Positions 1-5,812 of a DNA stretch of 7,817 nt are shown piece after piece. Under the pieces are notes generated by a model. It was given only the letters and a program-made list of their open reading frames with translations. It ran no database searches and was not told the DNA's origin. Source of the DNA: JAJZMA01 sp021850405 (GTDB lineage: Bacteria > Chloroflexota > Dormibacteria > Aeolococcales > Aeolococcaceae); assembly GCA_027365835.1 (NCBI GenBank), contig DAHXLU010000083.1, positions 1 to 7,817 of the forward strand, given 5' to 3'. Position 1 is the first letter of the stretch, and the number at the start of each line of letters is the position of its first letter. The translations under genes and the position numbers were made by a program.

Positions 1-2
1 GG

Positions 3-476
3 GTGGTGGCTATGGGGCCTATCGTATTCACGGGGGATGTGGGTACGCAGAGTTTCGTCGTGGACGGAATCACGGTACCGGTGTGGGTTGTGCCCGCACT
101 GGGACGGCAACGCAGGATACGTGTGCTGGCGCAGGTGGATACCGGCTCTACTGTGAGCAGCATCGACATGGGCCTGGCCACTCTGCTGCGTCTGCACCCC
201 ACGGGCAGCACTCCCGTGAGCACGTTCGGCGGTACGGTACAGGCCCCGGAATACCTTGCCGATCTACAGTCGGACTCCGGGGACACACTGACTGGAGGGC
301 AGATACTGGGGGCGCGGCTATCCCCGATTCCTCTGCGGACGATGGGTGACCTGGCAAAGGTGCAGGGCATGGGGCAGCAGGGGTTGCTGGCCTTGCTCGG
401 CAGAGGGGCGCTGTCCAAACTCGACCTGTCTGTGCAGGGGCCGAAGGGGGCCTGGACGGCCACCGTAGGGGAATAA
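3..476 (+). CDS. Retropepsin-like aspartic protease (clan AA), 5' end possibly cut by window edge
   Basis: Predicted single-domain aspartic peptidase of about 157 residues, the size of a retropepsin-type monomer that would act as a homodimer. The active-site signature is seen directly: a hydrophobic stretch ending in Asp-Thr-Gly-Ser at residues 46-49 (VLAQVDTGS). The second family hallmark, a hydrophobic-hydrophobic-Gly-Arg turn, is at residues 131-137 (LLGRGAL), followed by a terminal beta-strand pair. FGG at 75-77 may lie in the flap. There is no signal peptide or membrane span, so a cytoplasmic or virion role is likely, and processing of structural proteins is one possibility (inference). 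The start is uncertain: GTG at 3, GTG at 6 and ATG at 12 are all in frame, no ribosome site can be seen, and the gene could begin outside the window. It ends with TAA and converges on the leftward operon across a terminator hairpin. Confidence 0.72.
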   Translation: MVAMGPIVFTGDVGTQSFVVDGITVPVWVVPALGRQRRIRVLAQVDTGSTVSSIDMGLATLLRLHPTGSTPVSTFGGTVQAPEYLADLQSDSGDTLTGGQILGARLSPIPLRTMGDLAKVQGMGQQGLLALLGRGALSKLDLSVQGPKGAWTATVGE

Positions 477-506
477 AGGGTTGGGGTGCAGCGAATTGGG
501 GAGGTA

Positions 507-539
507 AAAGGGGCGCACCCTGGAGGAGTGCACCCCTTT
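507..539. terminator. Bidirectional intrinsic terminator between convergent genes
   Basis: An inverted repeat pairs 507-517 with 529-539 around an 11-nt loop. The stem ends in an A3G4/C4T3 block, so each strand's transcript gains a short U-run. On the minus strand the single mismatch (514/532) becomes a G-U wobble and the U-run is four long (506-509), so the better fit is termination of the leftward operon. It lies 30 bp past the protease stop and about 20 bp past the last leftward gene. Confidence 0.75.
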
Positions 540-560
540 CATGTGCGTGTGTGGATGCGC

Positions 561-797
561 TCAGACCACGCTGCGGCGCCGGTTGCGCCGGCCGCGCTGC
601 GCGAACTGGACACACTGGGTATGGGCGGTGCCGATTGAGTGGGTGGGGTCGGGGTTGCCGCGCATCACGCGACCGATGCAGTCCGAGTAGGCGCTGGAGC
701 GGTGATGGGCCTTGCCCAGCGTCCAGCCCGACTTCCCCCACATCGTGTTGTTGTACTGACGCGGCTTGTAGCCCTCGGTCGGCGATCCGATATGCAC
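561..797 (-). CDS. Small basic protein, 78 aa, with Cys-Gly-Arg-Gly motif; last gene of leftward operon
   Basis: Unknown function. The start is GTG at 797, chosen for a strong ribosome site (AAGGAGGG, complement of 806-813) eight bases upstream. The protein is basic throughout and ends in a highly basic tail (GRRNRRR at about 69-75), which suggests nucleic-acid contact. Residues 36-47 read AYSDCIGRVMRG, and a second Cys lies at 62. The same pattern (AYDTCVGNITRG, then a distal Cys before an Arg-rich end) occurs in the 98-aa protein at 1704-2000, so the two may be distant paralogues. No membrane segment. It is separated from the 159-aa gene by 60 bp and followed by the terminator at 507-539. 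A small virion or DNA-binding protein is possible, but this is inference. Confidence 0.7.
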   Translation of the reverse strand: MHIGSPTEGYKPRQYNNTMWGKSGWTLGKAHHRSSAYSDCIGRVMRGNPDPTHSIGTAHTQCVQFAQRGRRNRRRSVV

Positions 798-857
798 GAC
801 AACAGCCCTCCTTGATTTCCTCCGCGGCCAGCTTCCCGCCGGCCCGTTGGGGTAAGT

Positions 858-1337
858 CTACACCTCCGTGGCGGGGGCAGCCTGGGGTAGGCGTGCCGCG
901 AGGTCTGGGAAGGCATAGTGGACATAGGCGTGCAGTTCCTTGGCCTGCGCGGGGGTGAGATTGGCGGTCTGGGCCATCGCTACGCACTCCTCCATCGCGG
1001 CGCGGGCCTCACCGGACCCCTCCAGGCGTTTGGAGGCGACAATGGTGTGCAAACGGGGAACCGGAATGCCAATTCGTCGGCAGAGGTCTTCGGTGTAGGA
1101 CACAGAGACGGCCACGGCGCAGTTGTCCACCTCGCCATCCTGCAGGTCTTCCTTGCAGTCATCGGCCTCCAGGTCGCCGCCGCGCTCCAGCTCGACCGGT
1201 GGGGGGAGGGGTTCCTGCAGGCGCAGGCCCTGGGCGGCAAGCGCGGCTGCCACCTGCTGTTGATGGGCTGGGGACTCCACCACGACGGTTCCGATATCGT
1301 GGCCCTCGGCGTTGAGAATCGACATCTGCTCGGCCAT
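858..1337 (-). CDS. Acidic hypothetical protein, 159 aa
   Basis: Not recognised. ATG at 1337 is preceded by GGAGGG about six bases upstream and overlaps the stop of the 26-aa ORF before it (TGATG), so translation is probably coupled. The N-terminal third is a mixed region (hydrophobic strand about 16-20). Residues 44-72 form a Pro-rich then strongly acidic linker with Cys at 61 and 73. Residues 82-150 are predicted helical, with Cys at 86 and 118. The C-terminus is Ala/Pro-rich and probably disordered. There is no signal peptide or membrane span. The four Cys are not spaced as an evident zinc site. Its position between a zinc-ribbon gene and a basic small gene suggests an accessory or morphogenesis role, without direct support. 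Confidence 0.72.
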   Translation of the reverse strand: MAEQMSILNAEGHDIGTVVVESPAHQQQVAAALAAQGLRLQEPLPPPVELERGGDLEADDCKEDLQDGEVDNCAVAVSVSYTEDLCRRIGIPVPRLHTIVASKRLEGSGEARAAMEECVAMAQTANLTPAQAKELHAYVHYAFPDLAARLPQAAPATEV

Positions 1338-1417
1338 CAGTCACCCTCCACGGCGCGGTGTAGCGTCCCCCCGCGCAGGTTCATCGCGTCCACAGCCTCA
1401 CCAACCGACAGCTTCAT
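1337..1417 (-). CDS. Micro-ORF, 26 aa, coupled on both sides
   Basis: ATG at 1417 overlaps the stop of the zinc-ribbon gene upstream (ATGA). The TGA at 1339-1337 overlaps the ATG of the 159-aa gene (TGATG). This exact back-to-back coupling is the main reason to call it. The same frame stays open further upstream, to about 1552, but that extension lies inside the zinc-ribbon gene and reads as shadow (Pro/Gly/Arg-rich), so the short start is preferred. The product (MKLSVGEAVDAMNLRG...) could form one amphipathic helix. It may be a real micro-protein or only a reinitiation bridge. There is no independent ribosome site. Confidence 0.45.
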   Translation of the reverse strand: MKLSVGEAVDAMNLRGGTLHRAVEGD

Positions 1418-1707
1418 GTCAGTGGCGCCCAGTACGGGACATGGGGCGGCCGTGCGGCCCGTAGCTGGTGCTCCTCCTCGCGGCATGTGCTGCAGCAGGG
1501 GACACCGTAGGCAACCCACCCACCAGGGGGGTGGTCTGCCGGCCGCCCACACTCGGGGCAGAACAGCGGCTTGGGGTGTACCCCCAGGAGGCTCTGCAGC
1601 GTGACCTCCCGCTCCCCGGCTGTCAGCTCGCGCCCATGCCGCCCCTCAGGTGCCAGGTACGCCATCCCCGCGGCGTTGAGAAGGATCAGGCGCATAACCG
1701 ATCTCAT
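1414..1707 (-). CDS. Small zinc-ribbon protein, 97 aa
   Basis: Contains two Cys pairs in zinc-ribbon arrangement: FCPECG (Cys50, Cys53) and CCSTC (Cys72 and Cys75, with Cys71 next to them), about 18 residues apart. It is therefore a probable Zn-binding treble-clef or ribbon fold. The segment between holds Trp64 and aromatic residues. The N-terminus (MRSVMRLILLNAAGMAYL) is mildly hydrophobic but too short and charged to call a membrane span. The start at 1707 is chosen because its ATG overlaps the upstream stop (ATGA) and GAGGGG sits about six bases upstream. An in-frame start at 1734 would overlap the previous gene. DNA or RNA binding is the usual role of such small viral zinc ribbons (inference). 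Confidence 0.7.
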   Translation of the reverse strand: MRSVMRLILLNAAGMAYLAPEGRHGRELTAGEREVTLQSLLGVHPKPLFCPECGRPADHPPGGWVAYGVPCCSTCREEEHQLRAARPPHVPYWAPLT

Positions 1708-2000
1708 CCGGCACCCCTCAATCGGCGCGAGCACTCCCGTGATGCTTCACGCAGAGATTCCTGTACGTCAAGCTCGTCACCGTAGGTGCCCATGCCGCGA
1801 TGGTGCCGCCCTCGGGTGATGTTCCCCACGCAGGTGTCGTAGGCACGCAGGCGTGGGGAGTGGACGGTGTTGTGCCGTACGCGGAAGTACCAGCGCCCCT
1901 CATGTGAGTAGGGTTCGAGGTCGGCGATGGGACCAGGGATATGCACCGGCCTACCTACCCCCTCTGGTATCGGGCCTGCCGGGTGGTCTCCCCCTCCCAT
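1704..2000 (-). CDS. Small basic Cys-motif protein, 98 aa (or 80 aa)
   Basis: Function unknown. The N-terminal third is Gly/Pro-rich. Residues 35-41 (GRWYFRV) look like a beta-strand. Residues 53-64 read AYDTCVGNITRG, and a second Cys at 90 precedes an Arg-rich tail (SRRLRG). The 78-aa protein at 561-797 carries the same AY-x2-C-[IV]-G-x-[VI]-x-RG pattern and a distal Cys, so both probably share a fold. Start choice: ATG at 2000 has no Shine-Dalgarno site. An internal GTG at 1946 has GAGGGGG about 11 bases upstream and would give 80 residues starting at HIPGP. The stop overlaps the next start (ATGA). The 121-bp gap upstream suggests that an operon-internal promoter may serve this and the later genes. 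Confidence 0.68.
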   Translation of the reverse strand: MGGGDHPAGPIPEGVGRPVHIPGPIADLEPYSHEGRWYFRVRHNTVHSPRLRAYDTCVGNITRGRHHRGMGTYGDELDVQESLREASRECSRRLRGAG

Positions 2001-2121
2001 ACTCTACACAGGCACCCAGGCAGACGATAATCCATCGGAATGGGCTTGTCGTTGTAATTATGTGGTGGCGTCCCACCACCCACCGTCATCTCGACAGCGC
2101 CCCTGCTATCCGGCCTGGTCT
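2001..2121. other. Intergenic gap with GC-rich hairpin
   Basis: This 121-bp gap is the longest break inside the leftward operon. Positions 2062-2068 (GTGGTGG) pair perfectly with 2073-2079 around a 4-nt loop. No T-run follows on either strand, so a classical terminator is not supported; an RNA-processing or attenuating hairpin is possible. A weak minus-strand -10-like TAGAGT (complement of 2001-2006) abuts the ATG at 2000 and would fit a transcript start inside that gene, favouring its alternative GTG start at 1946. Confidence 0.35.
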
Positions 2122-3090
2122 TCACCCGGCCGCTCTCCCGAAGAACAGAGCCTGCTTGAAGTCTCGTTCCGCAGCAGCCGCGCGCTGTGCCAGCGCCCTG
2201 GCCGTTGCAGCATCCGGTGCCGGGGTCATCTCCAACGCCACCTGATGCAGGTACTGCTCGGCCTGGGCGATCTCGTCCTTACCCAGCTCCTGGCGCCCGT
2301 TCAAATGCTCCACCACACTGTGCCGTATCGACCGCAGATCAGGCAGCACCCGCTCCATCCATTGGCGGTCTTCGTCGGGCAGGCGTGGCAGGACCTCGCT
2401 CTCACAGTCTGAGATCATGGCCCCGGTCTCATCCAGGCGCTCGTCGATCTGCATCCGGTCTGACTCTGTAGGCACAGGTGACCGGGCGAAGCGCAGGGCC
2501 TCATCCAGGCTGGACCAGGCCAGGGCGAGCTGCTGGGGTGGTTGCGGCGCTGTGGCCAGTATGGCCCCCACATGGGGTGCCGCGGCGGCGATAGCGCCTC
2601 CCTCGCGTGACTTGACGTTGGCGAGTTTGGCGTCTGTCCAGTCGAAGCGATGTAGGGCCAGCCCCTCACCGATCACACGCAGGGCGCGTCGGCGGGCTTC
2701 TAGGTCGTCACCTCGGGCGGCAGCCTCCGCCATCTTCTCAGAGGCGACCCGCATTTCCCAGAGGTGCCGCCGCGTGCAGTTGATACAGGCAGTGGATGGG
2801 TCCCTGTCCATTTCGGCCGCGTAGGAGTAGGCCGCACCCCCATCTGGGGCTGCGGGTTGTTTCACAGCGGGCACCGAGGCAACGTCTGCGGCCTCCTGTG
2901 TATTCCATGGCGGTGCCTTGCCCGCCCAGGGCGGCGGTTGATCCCAGGGTGCCACGGGTCTCTGCACAGGACCAGGCGGTGGTGCGCTCTGCTCCCGCTT
3001 TACGGCGCGGGTGCGCACCTCGGAGATCACCTCACGCAACACCCAGGACATACCGTGGCCCAACTCGTCCCAGATCGTGGGCTCGGGCAC
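2122..3090 (-). CDS. Helical hypothetical protein with CxxCxxxHL motif, 322 aa
   Basis: Not assigned to a family. The start is GTG at 3090, two bases past the holin stop, with AAGGTGG upstream; an ATG 13 codons further in is an alternative. Layout: an N-terminal helix (about 1-35), a Pro/Ala-rich flexible linker (about 36-98, repeated PPP and PW), then a CINC-TRRHL motif (Cys102, Cys105, His109) opening a long alpha-helical region to the C-terminus. The helical part is rich in Ala, Glu and Arg and may form coiled coils at about 240-285 and 292-316. A CxxC followed by basic residues and HL recurs at the head of small helical domains in other phage proteins (recollection, not verified here), perhaps binding metal. 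Longer readings starting near 3237 overlap the holin gene and are unlikely. Confidence 0.75.
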   Translation of the reverse strand: MPEPTIWDELGHGMSWVLREVISEVRTRAVKREQSAPPPGPVQRPVAPWDQPPPWAGKAPPWNTQEAADVASVPAVKQPAAPDGGAAYSYAAEMDRDPSTACINCTRRHLWEMRVASEKMAEAAARGDDLEARRRALRVIGEGLALHRFDWTDAKLANVKSREGGAIAAAAPHVGAILATAPQPPQQLALAWSSLDEALRFARSPVPTESDRMQIDERLDETGAMISDCESEVLPRLPDEDRQWMERVLPDLRSIRHSVVEHLNGRQELGKDEIAQAEQYLHQVALEMTPAPDAATARALAQRAAAAERDFKQALFFGRAAG

Positions 3091-3092
3091 GA

Positions 3093-3470
3093 TCAGCCCA
3101 CCTTCCCTGCGGCGGTACTGCTCCCACCTGTGGGGGGCGTAGAGGAAAGGCCACTGATACTTCTCAGGATACCGAGTTTGGTACCAAGGATATCCCCGAC
3201 GACATACTGCAGCGCAACCGCGATGGCGCCAGCCCACCAGGTGACTGAGGTCAGCGCGCTGAGGCTGGGTGGGCCATACTTATGCGTCACCGCAACCAGG
3301 ATTCCGGACAACAGGACGTACGCCTGTTTGCGGACGAACAGGCCGAACTTCGACCAGGAGAAGGTCCCGTGCGCCGCATACTTGATCCAGGCCAGTACGG
3401 CGTCCAACAGAATCAGCGCGGCGAGGATACTGAGGCCAATCCACTGCGCGGGGCCAAGTGGCAGCACCAT
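3093..3470 (-). CDS. Holin-like membrane protein (resembles the Phage_holin_4 / TcdE-type group), 125 aa
   Basis: Small membrane protein with three hydrophobic segments: about 11-29 (IGLSILAALILLDAVLAW), 48-62 and 76-93. The pattern of Asp23 inside the first span, then Lys, a polar turn with SWSKFGLFVRK, and a second span resembles the class of holins that includes TcdE. These proteins permeabilise the cytoplasmic membrane at the end of infection so that cell-wall hydrolases can act. The C-terminal 20 residues are polar and flexible (Ser/Thr/Gly/Pro). ATG at 3470 is chosen for GGTGGAG (complement of 3474-3480) just upstream; the open frame to 3686 runs into the recombinase. It heads the leftward operon and diverges from the recombinase across 30 bp. 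A hydrolase gene is not adjacent; the only one visible is at 6023-6631. Confidence 0.8.
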   Translation of the reverse strand: MVLPLGPAQWIGLSILAALILLDAVLAWIKYAAHGTFSWSKFGLFVRKQAYVLLSGILVAVTHKYGPPSLSALTSVTWWAGAIAVALQYVVGDILGTKLGILRSISGLSSTPPTGGSSTAAGKVG

Positions 3471-3500
3471 TGTCTCCACCCCCTGGGTATCATAATAACC
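3471..3500. promoter_or_regulatory. Compact divergent promoter region (holin / recombinase)
   Basis: Only 30 bp separate two divergent starts. A lone AT-rich patch (3488-3498) in GC-rich surroundings offers a plus-strand -10 TATCAT (3488-3493) exactly 7 nt before the recombinase ATG, the geometry of a leaderless transcript. On the minus strand it offers TATGAT (3494-3489), about 9 nt before the holin ribosome site GGTGGAG. The two -10s overlap, so polymerases could not occupy both at once. No convincing -35 is seen on either side. Functional assignment is inference. Confidence 0.5.
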
Positions 3501-4391
3501 ATGACACGGCAGCAGGCACTGGACCGCTACAGGGATGCCATACGAGACCGGGCGAAGGCGGCCGACTACATATCCATTGTACGCCGGTTTCTGGCGGCGA
3601 ACGTCCCGTGGAGCAGGGAGGCCATCACCGCCTACCTCCGCAAGCTGGAGGACGCGGGGATGAAGGGCTCCTCCGTCGACCAGCACATGCGCACCCTGCG
3701 GGCTTTCGGTGGGTACATGCAGCCGAAGTTGTTGTGGCCTGGGTGTGATTGGAGCTGGGATAAAAAAGCTCAGCCATCCCGCCGGGTTGCCGCCAGCCCC
3801 CAGATCATAGCCCGGTTCGCGGCGGCTTTGCCCAGAGTGGACAGGCGGGCCGGTGCGTGGTTCACGCTGGCGGCCATCTATGGTTGCCGGGCTGGGGAGC
3901 TAGCCATGTGGTCGGCTCGCGATCTGGGGCCGGGGGAGGCTGTCTATATCCGGCGCGAGAAATACGGGGAATCACGTTGGTACTGGCTGCCCCCGCAGGT
4001 GCGCCCGCACTTGGAGAGGGTATTGCTACGGCCGATGCGCAGAAGCGAGGTCTATGCGGCGTGGAGGCGTCTGTGCGGGGTGGCGGGGGTACCGGTACAG
4101 GAGGGGGTGAGTTGGCATTCACAACGCTACGCCGTGGTGCGGGGGCTGCGGGGGGCCGGTGTTCCCGTCGCGGACGTGCACCGCTTCCTGTCCTGGTCGA
4201 GCGAGGAGGAGAAAGCGGCCGGGCACGAGATGGTTAAGCACTACGACAGCCCCACGTATGAGCTGGATGGGGATGGGCAGCTTCGTAAGGTTCTGCGGGT
4301 GGAGACAGTGCCGCCCACGCCGGATACGGGCACGTTGCGGGCTATGGACGCCAGGGCATGGGCGGCGCACCCATTTCTACGGCTGTTTTGA
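3501..4391 (+). CDS. int: Tyrosine recombinase / integrase, 296 aa
   Basis: Site-specific DNA recombinase of the lambda-integrase superfamily, close to the usual length. An N-terminal helical SAM-like DNA-binding domain covers about 1-85, followed by the catalytic domain. Visible catalytic residues: Arg130 in YGCRAGEL, a beta-hairpin Lys154 (REKYGESRW), the HxxR box His206-Arg209 (WHSQRY), and a C-terminal nucleophile, most likely Tyr248 (VKHYDS). The His/Trp position is probably Trp232 (FLSWSS), with an unusually long spacing (16 residues) to Tyr248 because of an acidic Ser-Glu-Glu-Glu-Lys insertion; Tyr253 is a less likely nucleophile. ATG at 3501 has no Shine-Dalgarno site but sits 7 nt after a -10-like TATCAT, suggesting leaderless translation. 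Longer in-frame readings to 3282 cross the holin gene. It suggests integration or genome dimer resolution; no attachment repeat was found. Confidence 0.9.
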   Translation: MTRQQALDRYRDAIRDRAKAADYISIVRRFLAANVPWSREAITAYLRKLEDAGMKGSSVDQHMRTLRAFGGYMQPKLLWPGCDWSWDKKAQPSRRVAASPQIIARFAAALPRVDRRAGAWFTLAAIYGCRAGELAMWSARDLGPGEAVYIRREKYGESRWYWLPPQVRPHLERVLLRPMRRSEVYAAWRRLCGVAGVPVQEGVSWHSQRYAVVRGLRGAGVPVADVHRFLSWSSEEEKAAGHEMVKHYDSPTYELDGDGQLRKVLRVETVPPTPDTGTLRAMDARAWAAHPFLRLF

Positions 4392-4406
4392 TAGCCATGC
4401 ACTGCC

Positions 4407-4420
4407 GCCGCTTGAGCGGC
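4407..4420. terminator. Possible weak hairpin between convergent genes
   Basis: Between the recombinase stop (4391) and the convergent membrane-protein stop (4434), GCCGC (4407-4411) pairs with GCGGC (4416-4420) around TTGA. The stem is only five pairs and no U-run follows in either direction. Its place in a 42-bp convergent gap is the main support. Confidence 0.25.
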
Positions 4421-4433
4421 CCCGCAGCGCTCT

Positions 4434-4940
4434 TCAACCCTGCATGCCTGTTACTTTGCCGCTTCTGCGCCACGGTCGGCTGACACCAGCGGGGCTGGGA
4501 GTACCGGCGGACTGCGCCGGCTTGGATTTGCGCCCGGAGCGCTCCCCGGGCTCAACAATGCGCCCCTGGTCGTTGATGTAGACCGCGGTGCGCTCAGCCT
4601 TAGCCTTACCCTTCGGTGTGAGGGGGAAGGTACGCTCGATGGCACCGCCGCCACTCACCACCCCGTACCTATCCCCACCGGGCCAGGATACGCGCTGCAC
4701 CTTGGCAGCCAGTCCCGGCACTGGGAGGCCCCTGGGCGACATGGCCTGATTGGGCACCTCCCCCGCGCGGCGCAGCCCCTGCTCCACCCCATGCAGGACG
4801 GCCTCGTATTCCAGAATGTAGCCCAGAGCCATGGTGGCCGCCAGAACACCACCCCCGATGGCCAGCGGCAATAACTGACCGGACTTGGTAGCCGGCACAT
4901 TCCCGGCATAGGCCTCCCGACCCCGTGCCCGCACTGCCAC
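4434..4940 (-). CDS. Single-span membrane protein, 168 aa
   Basis: Not recognised. A short basic N-terminus (RARGREA) precedes one hydrophobic segment at about 23-43 (LLPLAIGGGVLAATMALGYIL), followed by a long soluble tail, so an N-terminal anchor is likely. The central part (about 75-135) could be a small beta domain ending VYINDQGRIVEPG. The last 35 residues are basic and disordered (Lys, Arg, Pro, Ser). GTG at 4940 is preferred because AAAGGTGG (complement of 4949-4956) lies eight bases upstream; an in-frame GTG at 4952 overlaps that ribosome site. It is monocistronic, convergent with the recombinase and divergent from the Pro-rich zinc-ribbon gene. It might be a virion membrane protein (inference). 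Confidence 0.72.
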   Translation of the reverse strand: MAVRARGREAYAGNVPATKSGQLLPLAIGGGVLAATMALGYILEYEAVLHGVEQGLRRAGEVPNQAMSPRGLPVPGLAAKVQRVSWPGGDRYGVVSGGGAIERTFPLTPKGKAKAERTAVYINDQGRIVEPGERSGRKSKPAQSAGTPSPAGVSRPWRRSGKVTGMQG

Positions 4941-4973
4941 ACCAGGTTCCACCTTTCGATGGTACGATGAGCC
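4941..4973. promoter_or_regulatory. Compact divergent promoter region (membrane protein / zinc-ribbon protein)
   Basis: This 33-bp gap mirrors the one at 3471-3500. Plus strand: TACGAT (4963-4968), then 5 nt, then ATG with no Shine-Dalgarno site. Minus strand: TACCAT (4964-4959), then the ribosome site AAAGGTGG. The two TANNNT elements share the bases 4963-4964. No clear -35 is visible, so an activator may be needed. Promoter function is inferred from geometry. Confidence 0.45.
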
Positions 4974-5711
4974 ATGAGCACCCGTGAAGGTGATATCCGG
5001 AGTCTACTCGAAAACCCAGAGGCACGTGCGGCCGTCCGGCGTGGTGAGAATCTGCCAGTGCCCAACACGCGCAACCTGCCCGTACCCGTCACCAGGGCGA
5101 AGCCCCCCACCAGGCGTGCGCCCGGGACAACCGCCGCCCTTGTCCCGACCAGCCCCACAGAGCGCCGGATGGGGCGGCCACAGGCCCCCGCAGGTACCGA
5201 GATGCTTATCCCCGGACCCAGGCCCAGAGCGCTCACCCCTCCTCGGCCAAGTGTGCTGGCACCCCCCGGACCGCAGCCGGGGAGTCTAACACCCACACAG
5301 CGAGAGAAGCCGATCCATCACATCACGCACACCCTACCCGAGGAGGTCCTGCTTCCCCCTGGTACACCCCTCCCCGAGCTGTCTGGCGGACCCAACAACC
5401 AGGGGAATGAGGGTGGGCGCACAGACCGTCTCCACTGCCCGGGGTGCGGAATGATGGTTGATCTGGCGCGCCTGGACAGGGCACCCTATACCGTAGACCT
5501 CTGGGTGCAGACCTACGGTGGAGACGCGGGGGAGAGCATGCGTACCAGCGGGGAGATCACAACAGTGGATAGGAAGGGTGGGAGACGCGGGTCGATATCC
5601 TACTACCCAGCCGGCACTGCCGCAGAGGCCGAGCGTATCCAGGCACGGTTGGTGGAGATCGCCCGGGAAGTCATCCGTCGAGCTGAGGAGGGAACACTGA
5701 TACGACTCTAG
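4974..5711 (+). CDS. Proline-rich protein with C-terminal zinc-ribbon-like CPGCG motif, 245 aa
   Basis: Function unknown. Residues 1-25 form a charged helix (LLENPEARAAVRRGE). Residues 27-140 are extremely Pro/Arg/Thr-rich and surely disordered, with an internal near-repeat (NLPVPNTRNLPVP at 27-39). A CPGCG motif (Cys155, Cys158) then begins a small domain with predicted beta strands (about 173-180, 193-199, 205-212) and a closing amphipathic helix (about 214-240). Only one Cys pair is present, so a full zinc site would need other ligands or a dimer. ATG at 4974 lacks a ribosome site and lies 5 nt after TACGAT, consistent with a leaderless message. It ends 101 bp before the tRNA. A linker-plus-domain layout suits a scaffold or a DNA-tethering protein (inference). 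Confidence 0.78.
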   Translation: MSTREGDIRSLLENPEARAAVRRGENLPVPNTRNLPVPVTRAKPPTRRAPGTTAALVPTSPTERRMGRPQAPAGTEMLIPGPRPRALTPPRPSVLAPPGPQPGSLTPTQREKPIHHITHTLPEEVLLPPGTPLPELSGGPNNQGNEGGRTDRLHCPGCGMMVDLARLDRAPYTVDLWVQTYGGDAGESMRTSGEITTVDRKGGRRGSISYYPAGTAAEAERIQARLVEIAREVIRRAEEGTLIRL

Positions 5712-5754
5712 GACGGCTCTGCAAAACCCGGGGCAAAAGTGGCTCGCCGGTCGG

Positions 5755-5784
5755 TTGCCGCACGGAACTTGCGTGGCCTAAAAT
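5755..5784 (+). promoter_or_regulatory. Promoter of tRNA-Asn
   Basis: TTGCCG (5755-5760), an 18-bp spacer and TAAAAT (5779-5784) form a sigma-70-type promoter. Transcription would start near 5791, about 22 bp before the tRNA 5' end. It lies in the otherwise non-coding gap 5712-5812. Confidence 0.6.
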
Positions 5785-5812
5785 AGGTTGTGCTGCGTGC
5801 TCTGCGGTCGAT

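Noticed and set aside
148..987. Minus-strand open frame of 279 codons
   Set aside because: It overlaps the protease gene antisense, crosses the terminator hairpin and covers the 78-aa gene in another frame; it is Pro/Arg/Ala-rich, typical of GC-driven shadow frames.
918..1604. Plus-strand open frame of 228 codons
   Set aside because: Antisense to three coupled leftward genes that have overlapping start/stop codons and ribosome sites; no domain and no start signal of its own.
2062..2079. Perfect 7-bp hairpin considered as a terminator
   Set aside because: No U-run on either strand and both flanking genes are co-directional; kept only as an unexplained hairpin.
3093..3686. Holin reading extended upstream to 3686
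   Set aside because: The extra 72 codons lie antisense to the recombinase N-terminus and cross the promoter patch; ATG 3470 has a ribosome site and starts just before the first membrane span.
4655..5296. Minus-strand open frame of 213 codons
   Set aside because: Antisense to the start of the Pro-rich zinc-ribbon gene and out of frame with the membrane protein; its Gly/Arg/Pro composition is a shadow, and it spans the divergent promoter gap.
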